Part shown: positions 53,338-61,289 of the stretch, one piece after another | Position numbering within the stretch: position 1 is the first letter of the stretch | Layout of the letters: every line of letters begins with the position of its first letter | NCBI RefSeq assembly: GCF_947488515.1 | Contig: NZ_CANKZF010000001.1 | Coordinates: 124,001-188,000, forward strand | DNA from: an uncultured Nocardioides sp. | GTDB taxonomy: Bacteria; Actinomycetota; Actinomycetes; Propionibacteriales; Nocardioidaceae | Reading direction: 5' to 3' | DNA length: 64,000 nt | Program-made: the position numbers and the translations under genes | The notes under the pieces: model-generated | Seen by the model: the letters and a program-made list of their open reading frames with translations, nothing else | What the model was told of the DNA's origin: nothing | Databases searched by the model: none

Positions 53338-54162
53338 ATGCCTTCTCGGGATCCCCACGGCGACACCGGCCGACCGCCGGACCACGTGCTCGACCTGTTC
53401 GTGGCCGAGGGCGTCCTGGAGCCCCTCCCGGGCGGCCGCGGCACGACCTGGCGGGCCGGCGACCTCGCGCTCTCCCCGGGGCACGACGCCTCCGAGGCCT
53501 GGCTGGCGCCGGTCCAGGCGCGGCTGGCGGTGCGGCTCGACGAGCAGTCGCCACGCTCGGTGCGGCTGGTGCTGCCGGTGCCCGCCCGCGACGGCAACCT
53601 CGTCGTCGACGGCTGGGTCGCGACCCGCTTCGAGCCCGGGACGACACCGTGCCTGGACCTCGCAGCGCTGAGGGCGACCGCCCACCTCCTGCACGCCCAC
53701 CTCGCCAGTGCGGTGCCCGAGCGACCCGCCGCGCTCGACGCGCGCACCGACCAGTGGGCCGTGGCCGAGCGTCAGGCGTACGACGCCGACGCGGCCGTCG
53801 CGGCGGCTGCCACGCGCCCCGAGCCGGGCCTGGCCGGGCTCGTCGAGCGGCTCGTGGCCGGGCTGGACGACACCGACCTGGGCCGCGAGCACCTGGTCCA
53901 CGCCGACCTCGCCGGCAACGTCCTGCTCGACGCCGCCGGGACGCCGTTCGTCATCGACCTCTCCCCCGCCTGGCGCTCACCGCTCTGGGCCGAGGCGGTC
54001 TGCGTGCTCGACGCGGTGCTGTGGCTCGGTGCGCCGCGGACCGCATTGGACGACTGGAGCACCGGCGTCGAGCGGCAGGCGATGCTCCGGGCGGCGCTGT
54101 TCCGGGTGCTCTCCGACGTGCCGTGCGACGTCGCGCGCTATGAATCGCTCGACCTGACCTGA
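53338..54162 (+). CDS. Phosphotransferase-fold protein, actinobacterial family
   Basis: A 274-residue protein resembling aminoglycoside/choline kinases: [20 protein letters not shown] is the N-lobe start, [15 protein letters not shown] the catalytic-loop equivalent (His-x-Asp with Asn) and [13 protein letters not shown] the DFG-like metal site. I believe it corresponds to the small actinobacteria-restricted family known as TIGR02569, but that is from memory. The substrate is unknown. It is divergent from uvrB; the shared promoter region suggests nothing further about function. Confidence 0.7.
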   Translation: MPSRDPHGDTGRPPDHVLDLFVAEGVLEPLPGGRGTTWRAGDLALSPGHDASEAWLAPVQARLAVRLDEQSPRSVRLVLPVPARDGNLVVDGWVATRFEPGTTPCLDLAALRATAHLLHAHLASAVPERPAALDARTDQWAVAERQAYDADAAVAAAATRPEPGLAGLVERLVAGLDDTDLGREHLVHADLAGNVLLDAAGTPFVIDLSPAWRSPLWAEAVCVLDAVLWLGAPRTALDDWSTGVERQAMLRAALFRVLSDVPCDVARYESLDLT

Positions 54163-54195
54163 GGCCTCAGCGCTGGCCCAGCGCACAGGGTCTGG

Positions 54196-54780
54196 TCAGC
54201 GCACCCGGTCGAGCGTCACGATGCGCACGCCGCCGGGAAGGTCGACCTGGTCCACGGGCTCGAAGCGCGCGTGGGCGAACGGGCCGGAGAACAGCCGCCT
54301 GCCGTCGCCGATCACCGACGGGTTGACCTTGAGGACGAGCCGGTCGATCTCGGGGAGCAGCGTGTGGGCCAGCGTCCCGCCCCCGACGAGCCAGATGTCG
54401 AGCCCGTCCTCAGCCTTGAGCCGGCGGACCCGCTCGAGCGGGTCGCCGGCGACGACCTCGACCGGCAGGTCGGTGCGGTCGGCGAGCGACCGCGACACGA
54501 CGAGGTGGCGCAGGTGCGGATAGGCGTCGGTGAGCCCCGCAGCCAGCCCGATGTCGTACGAGCCCCTCCCCTCCACGACAGTGTCGAAGTGGGCTCCCGG
54601 GCCGCTGATCCCCATCGCCTCGCGGGCGGGTGCCGGCAGCGTCTCGGGCCACGACGTGACGAGGTGCTCGACCAGGTCGGGCGTGACGGGCAGGAAGTCC
54701 GATCCGCTCGGGTCACCCCCGTCCGGTGCGGCGATGAACCCGTCGAGCGTGACGGCGACCAGGTAGACGAGGCGGCGCAT
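54196..54780 (-). CDS. Dihydrofolate reductase / RibD C-terminal family protein
   Basis: A 194-residue dihydrofolate-reductase-fold protein. RRLVYLVAVTLDGFIAAPDG at the N-terminus is typical of the RibD-C/YyaP-like group, and DIWLVGGGTLAHTLLPEIDR with KVNPSVIGDGRRLF forms the NADPH-binding half. These are distinct from housekeeping FolA; the substrates are generally unknown. An ATG three codons upstream is possible; neither has a convincing Shine-Dalgarno. Confidence 0.85.
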   Translation of the reverse strand: MRRLVYLVAVTLDGFIAAPDGGDPSGSDFLPVTPDLVEHLVTSWPETLPAPAREAMGISGPGAHFDTVVEGRGSYDIGLAAGLTDAYPHLRHLVVSRSLADRTDLPVEVVAGDPLERVRRLKAEDGLDIWLVGGGTLAHTLLPEIDRLVLKVNPSVIGDGRRLFSGPFAHARFEPVDQVDLPGGVRIVTLDRVR

Positions 54781-54831
54781 CGCCCGCATGCTGCCAGCCG
54801 CGCCGCGGTCACCACGACTGGGGTCCCTCGC

Positions 54832-54837
54832 TAGATT
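54832..54837 (+). promoter_or_regulatory. -10 element of the phospholipase D-like gene (leaderless)
   Basis: TAGATT followed by 6 nt and GTG. Confidence 0.6.
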
Positions 54838-54843
54838 GACCCC

Positions 54844-56088
54844 GTGACCGTCGCCCGCACGCTGACCGCCGTCCGGCGCACCCTGATGGGACTCGTCGGT
54901 CTCCAGCTCACGGTCGCGGTGGCGCTCTCGCTCGTCGACTCCTACCGCCGGCGCGGCAAGCGGCCCAAGCCGTTCCCCGTGACCGGTCCGGGCACGGTGC
55001 CGGTCGGTGACGGCGAGATCACGACGTACACCTTCGGGCGCGACCTCTACGACGACATGCTCGCCGCCATCGACGGCGCCAAGAAGCAGATCCTCTTCGA
55101 GACCTACATCTGGAAGGGCGACGAGATCGGGTGGAAGTTCAAGACCGCCCTCGCCGCCGCCGCCGACCGCGGGGTCGACGTGCACTGCATCTACGACGGC
55201 TTCGCCAACATGGTCGTCTCGCCGGCGTTCAAGCGCTTCCCACCCTCGCTGAAGGTGCTGCGCTACCCCGTCTGGACGGCCGGCTTCCGCGTCTGGGACC
55301 TGCGCCGCTACGGCCGCAACCACCGCAAGATGCTGATCGTGGACGAGGAGGTCGCCTTCCTCGGCGGCTACAACATCGGCTCGGCCTACGCGACCGAGTG
55401 GCGCGACACCCACGTCCGGATCAGCGGGCCCGGCGTGTGGGACATGAAGCGCGCCTTCGCCGACTTCTGGAACCTCAACCGCCACCACCGGCTGCGGCGC
55501 AACGACCGCCCGCTGCTGATCGAGACGGCGTCCGACTGGGACCCCCAGATCCGGGTGCACAAGAACATCCCGCGGCAGTGGAACTTCCCCATCCGCAGCA
55601 TGTACCTCGAGGCGATCGCCCGCTCGACCCGCAACATCTGGCTCACCACGGCCTACTTCCTGCCCGACCAGGACTTCGTCGACGCGCTCGCCGAAGCGGC
55701 GCGGCGCGGCGTCGACGTACGGATCCTGCTGCCGCTGAAGTCCAACCACATCGTGGCCGACTGGATCTCGCGCGGCTACTACGGCCAGCTGCTCACCGCC
55801 GGCGCGCGGATCCTGCGGTTCAAGGACGCGATGGTGCACGCCAAGACCGCCACCATCGACGGCAGCTGGTCGACCGTCGGCACCGCCAACATCGACCGCC
55901 TCAGCCTGCAGGGCAACTACGAGATCAACCTCGAGGTCATCGACCCGGCCTTCGCCGCGGTGATGGAGGAGGTCTTCACGAACGACGAGTCGAACTGCCT
56001 CGAGCTGACCCTGTCGGAGTGGGAGGCGCGCGACCTCAACCGGAAGTTCACCGAGAGCTTCCTCGCTCCCCTGCGCCCGCTGCTCTGA
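54844..56088 (+). CDS. Phospholipase D-like / cardiolipin synthase family protein
   Basis: A 414-residue PLD-superfamily protein. Two HxK(x)4D motifs are present: HRKMLIVD at about 160-167, followed by GGYNIGSAY, and HAKTATID at about 332-339, followed by VGTANIDRLS. An N-terminal hydrophobic segment (LMGLVGLQLTVAVALSLV, about 14-31) should anchor it in the membrane. Bacterial enzymes of this layout make cardiolipin or exchange phospholipid head groups. GTG start from a leaderless promoter. Confidence 0.9.
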   Translation: MTVARTLTAVRRTLMGLVGLQLTVAVALSLVDSYRRRGKRPKPFPVTGPGTVPVGDGEITTYTFGRDLYDDMLAAIDGAKKQILFETYIWKGDEIGWKFKTALAAAADRGVDVHCIYDGFANMVVSPAFKRFPPSLKVLRYPVWTAGFRVWDLRRYGRNHRKMLIVDEEVAFLGGYNIGSAYATEWRDTHVRISGPGVWDMKRAFADFWNLNRHHRLRRNDRPLLIETASDWDPQIRVHKNIPRQWNFPIRSMYLEAIARSTRNIWLTTAYFLPDQDFVDALAEAARRGVDVRILLPLKSNHIVADWISRGYYGQLLTAGARILRFKDAMVHAKTATIDGSWSTVGTANIDRLSLQGNYEINLEVIDPAFAAVMEEVFTNDESNCLELTLSEWEARDLNRKFTESFLAPLRPLL

Positions 56089-56151
56089 GCGCAGCCGACC
56101 CGTCCGGCGACGCCGAGGTCTAGACAGGAGAGGCGAACTTCTCGGAGAGCC

Positions 56152-56181
56152 TTGTGCGCCCGACGGCGCCGAACCTACGTT
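56152..56181 (+). promoter_or_regulatory. Possible promoter of the VWA/toxin-like gene
   Basis: TTGTGC (56152-56157) and TACGTT (56176-56181), 18 bp apart, could form a sigma-70-type promoter. A start near 56188 would give a leader of about 55 nt containing the hairpin described next. Confidence 0.4.
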
Positions 56182-56207
56182 TCGCGCACCGTAGGGGGCC
56201 AAACGGG

Positions 56208-56238
56208 GGACTCCTGCACCTGTGCAGTTCGGGAGTCC
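56208..56238 (+). promoter_or_regulatory. Leader hairpin enclosing the ribosome binding site of the VWA/toxin-like gene
   Basis: GGACTCC (56208-56214) pairs perfectly with GGAGTCC (56232-56238), and inside it TGCAC (56215-56219) pairs with GTGCA (56222-56226). The 3' arm contains the GGGAG ribosome binding site, 7 nt before the preferred ATG at 56243, so folding would hide it. Confidence 0.5.
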
Positions 56239-56242
56239 GTCC

Positions 56243-59200
56243 ATGCCTCAGACATTGCCTGCCTCGCGTCGCTCGTCCACCCTCTCGAGCATCCTGGCGA
56301 TGCTCGTCTCCCTCGCCGTGGTGCTGTCCGCCGGCGGCTCGGTCACCGCCTCCGCTGCGCCGGCCGCGCCCACGGAGCCGTCGTACGTCACGGACCTCCA
56401 GCCCGGCTCCGGCGTGCGGGCCAGGTTCGCCGCCCTCGAGGAGTTCTCCCGGGTCCAGGCGCGGCTCACGAGCGGCGGGGTCGTGCAGAGCCTCGAGAAG
56501 GCCGACAGTCACCTCCAGCGAGCGTTGCCGCACCAGAGCGGGGACCGAGGGCTCGACGTCGGCCTGTTCGACGCCGACTCGGCCATGATCAACCAGCTCA
56601 ACGCGCTGTCCGCCTCCGCGGCGGCGTCACGCGACACCATCGGCGCCGGGATCGCCGAGGCGGACCGCATCGCGGCCGTCACCGAGCTCGACACCTTCCT
56701 CGCGCTGCCGGTGTCGGCCGTCGGCGGCGAGGGCGCGCGCAATGCCGTCGTCGCGGCCTTCGACAAGGAGTACCGCCAGGTCCTCCAGCACGTGCGCAAC
56801 AAGAGCTACGCGCAGGCGAGCACGAAGGCCGGGCGCGCGTGGCAGGTCGCCTCCACAGCCGTCACCGACTACTGGGCGCAGTCCGACCCGGACGGAGACC
56901 TGATCCCCCGGGACCGGGAGATCTCCGCCGGCACCGATCCCGACGAGGCCGACACCGACGGCGACGGGCTCACCGACGCCGTCGAGCTGCTCAACACCTT
57001 CACCGACCCGACCCGCTCGTCCACCTACGACGGCATCGCCGACCAGGACGTCGACGTCGACGACGACGGCCTCACCAGCGCCCAGGAGCAGCGGGCCGGC
57101 ACGGACCCGATCGAGCCCGACACGGACGGTGACGGCCTGCTCGACGGTCGGGAGGTGCAGGGCGGCTTCAGCGACCCCTCCGACCAGGACACCGACGACG
57201 ACGAGCTGCTCGACGACAGCGAGCTGCGGCTCGGGACCGACCCGCGCAAGGCCGACACCGACGGCGACGGGATCGCGGACGGCAAGGAGGTCTACACCTC
57301 GACCATCGAGCGACCGGGCGCAGGCCTGTCGGTCCGCCTGACGGGCGTCGGCGACGTGGCCCGCACCGCGGTGACCACGGTCGAGACCTCGCGGCCGCTC
57401 TACGCCGACATGCCGGGCCGCCTGTCCGCCGCCGTCGACGTGTCCGCCACCGCGGACTTCGAGTCCGCCGCAGTGAGCTTCGCCTTCGACCCGGCGGCCG
57501 TGCCGGACGGCAACGTCGACGGACTGGCCGTCGGTTACTACGACGACGAGGCCGGCGCCGTCGTGCCGCTCCCGACCACGGTCCGGAACGGCGTGGCGAC
57601 GGCGACCACCGACCACTTCACGACGTTCGTGCTCTTCTACGTCCCCAACTGGAACAGCGTCTTCGAGCTCTGGGACCCGACCGACCCGGGCACCGGTGAG
57701 CCGGGCGGCGCCGAGTTCGTGGACGTGATGCTCACGCTGGACTCCTCCGGGTCGATGTCGTGGAACGACCCCGAGGGCCTGCGCCGGGACGCCGGGAAGC
57801 GCTTCGTGGACGGCCTCATCGAGGGCGACCGGGTCGGGGTCGTCGACTTCGACTCCTGGGCGACGCTCTCCCAGCCGCTGACCCGCGACTTCGCCACCGC
57901 CAAGGCGGCGATCGACGCGATCGACGACAGCGGCGGCACGGACATCGGCGCCGGGGTCTCGGTGGCCAACCGCGAGCTGATCGACAACGGCGCCCCCGAG
58001 CACCTCAAGGCGCAGATCCTGCTCACCGACGGCGAGGGCCCCTACTCCGACAGCCTCACCCAGGAGGCGGTCGACAACGACATCGCGATCTACACGATCG
58101 GGCTGGGCGAGTTCGTCGACGACACCTTGCTGCGGCAGATCGCCGAGGCCACCGGTGGTCAGTACTTCGCGGTCGCCAACGCCGAGGACCTGCCCGAGGT
58201 GTTCGACCGCATCGGCGGCGACATCGACGAGGGCGCGGACACCGACGGCGACGGCCTGCTCGACGGCGACGAGGTGCGCGGGGTCGTCACCGGCACCGGC
58301 CTCACCGTGATGACCGACCCGTTCGACGCGGACACCGACGACGACGGGCTGTGGGACGGCGACGAGCTGACCTTCGAGCGCGACTGGGGGATGCCCTACC
58401 CGGCGTTCTTCTACCGGATGGTGAGCGACCCCCACCAGGGCGACTCCGACGGCGACGGCCTCTCCGACGCCGAGGAGGTCGACGCCGGCGGCGACGCGAT
58501 GCGCAGCGATGTCGACGGCGACGGTGTCGACGACGGTGAGGAGTACGTCCGCGGCTGGGACCTCCTCGCGAGCAACGCGGACGGCGACCGCTTCGACGAC
58601 TCCGAGGAGCTCGAGGGCGACACCGATCCCTTCACCTACGACCCCTCGCTCGGCGACCGGACCCGGGCGTTCGTCGCCGGCGCGCTCCTCGGGGAGATCG
58701 GCTACTGGATCGCGGACCGTGGCCTGACGCCCACCATCAAGGTGCTCGACCCGCCGGGACCCATCCCGCCGACCCTGGTTCCGGGCATCAACGCGGTCGA
58801 CCCGTGCAACATCCCGTTCGCCAACTGCCAGGACCTGGTCTCGTTCGAGCCGTTCCTCGCCGACCAGCCGGAGTACCTCGCCGGCATGATCACGCTGGGC
58901 CTCATCCCCTTCGTGGACATCGTCGTCGCGGTCCGCGACACCATCGGCGCGGCGATGCGCGGTGAGTGGGGCTGGGCCATCTTCGAGGTCGCCGCCGGGG
59001 CGCTGGGGTTCTTCGTCCCCGTGGCGGGAGACATCCCGGGCATCCTCAAGGACGCCGGCAAGTGGGTGGCGCGCACGGCCAAGGCGGACGAGCTCGTCGT
59101 CTGGCTCGCCAAGGCGTCGAAGGACAGCAAGGCGTTCGAGACGCTGTTCATCCCCGTCCTGCGCCTCCTCAAGCCGGGCACCTACTCGACCCTCAGCGCG

Positions 59201-59680
59201 AAGATGTCCGACGCGAACATCCGGCGGCTGGCTCGCGGTGGCCAGAACCTGGACCACATCAAGGCCCTCATCGACGACGCCGCCGTGGAGATCGCGTCGA
59301 CGGGCGGCAAGTGGTTCGACGAGTCCGCCACGCGTGGCTACTGGGGACGCGAGGCCGAGGACTTCGTGCGGGGAGGCAGCGGCGGCAAGGCCAAGCGGTT
59401 CCCCGCGCCGGTCAACGGCGGGAAGTTCCGCATCGTCGACGACTTCGTCGACGACGCCGGCACCGTCCGGGTGAACGAGGTCAAGACCGGCGACGGGCGG
59501 CTCGACTCCCGTGCGCAGACGCAGATCGACAAGGACGCCTACCTGGTCAACAACGGCGACGTGGACGACTACACCTGGAACTTCTTCCCGAGCGGCCGGT
59601 CCGACCGGGTCGGCCCCGACGCCGACCTGCTCGCCGAGCTGAAGGCGAAGGGGATCGCGGTGAAGGTGTGGCTGCCATGA
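56243..59680 (+). CDS. Secreted VWA / calcium-repeat protein with C-terminal nuclease-toxin-like domain
   Basis: A 1145-residue exported protein. A signal peptide spans about 1-41 (RR, a hydrophobic core, ending ASA-AP). A helical region follows, then thrombospondin type 3-like DxDxDG calcium-binding repeats (about 215-360), then a VWA domain (about 493-655) with a complete MIDAS start DSSGSMS. A second calcium-repeat block lies at about 665-803. A hydrophobic pair (GMITLGLIPFVDIVVAVRD and GALGFFVPVAGDIPGILKDA, about 880-935) resembles pre-toxin segments. The C-terminus (about 1033-1145) carries GREAEDF, FRIVDDF and NEVKTG with Glu1079-x-Lys1081, then a Gln-rich helix: a PD-(D/E)xK-like nuclease pattern. 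An earlier GTG at 56222 is the alternative start. Confidence 0.85.
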   Translation: MPQTLPASRRSSTLSSILAMLVSLAVVLSAGGSVTASAAPAAPTEPSYVTDLQPGSGVRARFAALEEFSRVQARLTSGGVVQSLEKADSHLQRALPHQSGDRGLDVGLFDADSAMINQLNALSASAAASRDTIGAGIAEADRIAAVTELDTFLALPVSAVGGEGARNAVVAAFDKEYRQVLQHVRNKSYAQASTKAGRAWQVASTAVTDYWAQSDPDGDLIPRDREISAGTDPDEADTDGDGLTDAVELLNTFTDPTRSSTYDGIADQDVDVDDDGLTSAQEQRAGTDPIEPDTDGDGLLDGREVQGGFSDPSDQDTDDDELLDDSELRLGTDPRKADTDGDGIADGKEVYTSTIERPGAGLSVRLTGVGDVARTAVTTVETSRPLYADMPGRLSAAVDVSATADFESAAVSFAFDPAAVPDGNVDGLAVGYYDDEAGAVVPLPTTVRNGVATATTDHFTTFVLFYVPNWNSVFELWDPTDPGTGEPGGAEFVDVMLTLDSSGSMSWNDPEGLRRDAGKRFVDGLIEGDRVGVVDFDSWATLSQPLTRDFATAKAAIDAIDDSGGTDIGAGVSVANRELIDNGAPEHLKAQILLTDGEGPYSDSLTQEAVDNDIAIYTIGLGEFVDDTLLRQIAEATGGQYFAVANAEDLPEVFDRIGGDIDEGADTDGDGLLDGDEVRGVVTGTGLTVMTDPFDADTDDDGLWDGDELTFERDWGMPYPAFFYRMVSDPHQGDSDGDGLSDAEEVDAGGDAMRSDVDGDGVDDGEEYVRGWDLLASNADGDRFDDSEELEGDTDPFTYDPSLGDRTRAFVAGALLGEIGYWIADRGLTPTIKVLDPPGPIPPTLVPGINAVDPCNIPFANCQDLVSFEPFLADQPEYLAGMITLGLIPFVDIVVAVRDTIGAAMRGEWGWAIFEVAAGALGFFVPVAGDIPGILKDAGKWVARTAKADELVVWLAKASKDSKAFETLFIPVLRLLKPGTYSTLSAKMSDANIRRLARGGQNLDHIKALIDDAAVEIASTGGKWFDESATRGYWGREAEDFVRGGSGGKAKRFPAPVNGGKFRIVDDFVDDAGTVRVNEVKTGDGRLDSRAQTQIDKDAYLVNNGDVDDYTWNFFPSGRSDRVGPDADLLAELKAKGIAVKVWLP

Positions 59681-59687
59681 TGACGCC

Positions 59688-60452
59688 ATGCTGATCGGGG
59701 ACCCGGCGTCGCCGGACCGGGCGCGGGACTTCTGCGCCCGGTGGCCGGGCCTGCTCCGCGATCGCCTGGCGTGGTTCGTGGCGGAGGTCGGCGCCGATGC
59801 ACCGGCCCCCGAGGCCCTCGACCGCCTCGTCGTGGCGGTCGTCGACCGGATCGGTGAGGAGCGCGCGGTCGAGCCCGTCCCCGAGTGGTACGACGCCTCG
59901 CTGGCGTCGGCGGGGTGGTCGGCCTACGGCGCGGCCCTCGCCGAGGGCCTGACGGCCTTCGTCGCGGAGGTCTATGCCGCGCGACTCGGCCGACCGCTCC
60001 CCTGGGTGCTGGACGAGGACCCCAAGAGCGCCTACCACCTCAAGCCGGTGGTGGACGTCGAGGGGATCGCTCCCCCGTGGCGGCAGGTGATCGGCACCGT
60101 GCGGCAGGTGCAGTCGGGAACGGACCCCGGCCGGCTGCGCAGCGTCGTCGAGCACAGCCTGGCCCAGCTGCCGGCATCGGGGAGCGCGAGCCCCGAGCAG
60201 GAGGTGGACCTCGTCGAGGTCACGGCAGTCGACCGGGGGCGGTGGCAGGTGTCCTTCCCCGAGGACATCGACGCCCGACTCGGCCGTGCGGCGTACGCCG
60301 ACCTCGAGGACGCGCTCGCCGGCGTCGACGGCGTGACGGCTGCCGTCATGGAGGACCGCGACCGTGCCGTGCTCAGCACGGGCGAGGGCATCGACCGGGC
60401 CGACCTCGAGGGTCGGCTGACCCGGGCGGTCAGCGCGCTACGCGACCGGTAG
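59688..60452 (+). CDS. Unrecognised protein, candidate immunity factor for the upstream toxin-like protein
   Basis: A 254-residue protein without signal peptide or membrane segment, beginning only 7 nt after the toxin-like gene. The N-terminal half is helical (FCARWPGLLRDRLAWFVAEV, LAEGLTAFVAEVYAARLGRP). The C-terminal half looks alpha/beta (WRQVIGTVRQVQSG, then a late VTAAVMEDRDRAVLST). It is acidic overall, as is common for immunity proteins. The only functional argument is position, immediately 3' of a gene ending in a nuclease-like domain. Its 3' end overlaps the convergent membrane protein gene by 15 bp. Confidence 0.6.
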   Translation: MLIGDPASPDRARDFCARWPGLLRDRLAWFVAEVGADAPAPEALDRLVVAVVDRIGEERAVEPVPEWYDASLASAGWSAYGAALAEGLTAFVAEVYAARLGRPLPWVLDEDPKSAYHLKPVVDVEGIAPPWRQVIGTVRQVQSGTDPGRLRSVVEHSLAQLPASGSASPEQEVDLVEVTAVDRGRWQVSFPEDIDARLGRAAYADLEDALAGVDGVTAAVMEDRDRAVLSTGEGIDRADLEGRLTRAVSALRDR

Positions 60453-61289
60453 CCGGGGACCCCGGAGCGCGAGGATCCAGGCGGAGACGACCGCGATCCA
60501 CGCCAGCCCGGCGACGTACGCCGCCGCCTGCCAGCCCGACCAGTCGACCACGTCGCCGTAGCGGAGCAGTGCCACCGCCTCGAGGACGACGAAGGCCACC
60601 CCGGTGAGCCCGACGGGCCGCACCGACTCCCGGTCGTCGACCAGCCGGGCGTGTGCCGAGGCCCAGCCCAGCCCGACCAGCCACGCCCCGATGGCGCGGG
60701 CGGTGAGCGGCGTCAGTGGCCACGACCACGCGTCAGCGGCCCACTCGGGCGCCAGCAGCAGCGCCACGCCGGTGGTGAGCAGCAGCGCGGCCAGTCCGAC
60801 GAGGAGCCACCGCAGGCCCGCCGGGAGGCGTACGACGTCCACGACCGTCGTGCCGCCGGCGCGCGCCTGCAGCACCAGGCCGACGACCATGGCGACCGGC
60901 ACCCCGGCATAGATCGCCAGCCAGCCCCAGGTGATCGCGCGGGCGCTGGCGCGGTTCTCGGCGCCGAGGTGGAACTTGTCGAGGTGGACGAGCGTGACGA
61001 CCAACGTGAGGACGGTGAACACGAGCACGGTCCACACCGTGAGGCGGGCGCGGCCCCAGGTGCGCGAGCGCGCGCCGGCGACCTCCAGGACGGCGCTGGA
61101 CCAGTAGGCCGCGCCGAGGAACACCGCGGTCATGGGCACGTCGATGGTCCACGAGAACCACTCCGCCGTCCGGGTCGCGAAGACGGTCAGCTGGAAGCCG
61201 GCGAGGAAGACGAGCACCGCCGCGACGACGAGGAGCACCCGCATCCCGCGCGTCACCGGCGCGCCGGTCCCGGCCCGGTGCCGGCTCAT
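60438..61289 (-). CDS. Multi-span membrane protein, unknown function
   Basis: A 283-residue protein with about seven to eight hydrophobic segments (among them LLVVAAVLVFLAGFQLTVFA, LTVWTVLVFTVLTLVVTLV, WLAIYAGVPVAMVVGLVLQ and WLLVGLAALLLTTGVALLLA). No catalytic or transport motif is recognised. The ATG overlaps the stop of the upstream receiver/thioredoxin-reductase-like gene as ATGA, so both are made together. A redox link is therefore conceivable but unsupported by its own sequence. Confidence 0.72.
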   Translation of the reverse strand: MSRHRAGTGAPVTRGMRVLLVVAAVLVFLAGFQLTVFATRTAEWFSWTIDVPMTAVFLGAAYWSSAVLEVAGARSRTWGRARLTVWTVLVFTVLTLVVTLVHLDKFHLGAENRASARAITWGWLAIYAGVPVAMVVGLVLQARAGGTTVVDVVRLPAGLRWLLVGLAALLLTTGVALLLAPEWAADAWSWPLTPLTARAIGAWLVGLGWASAHARLVDDRESVRPVGLTGVAFVVLEAVALLRYGDVVDWSGWQAAAYVAGLAWIAVVSAWILALRGPRLPVA

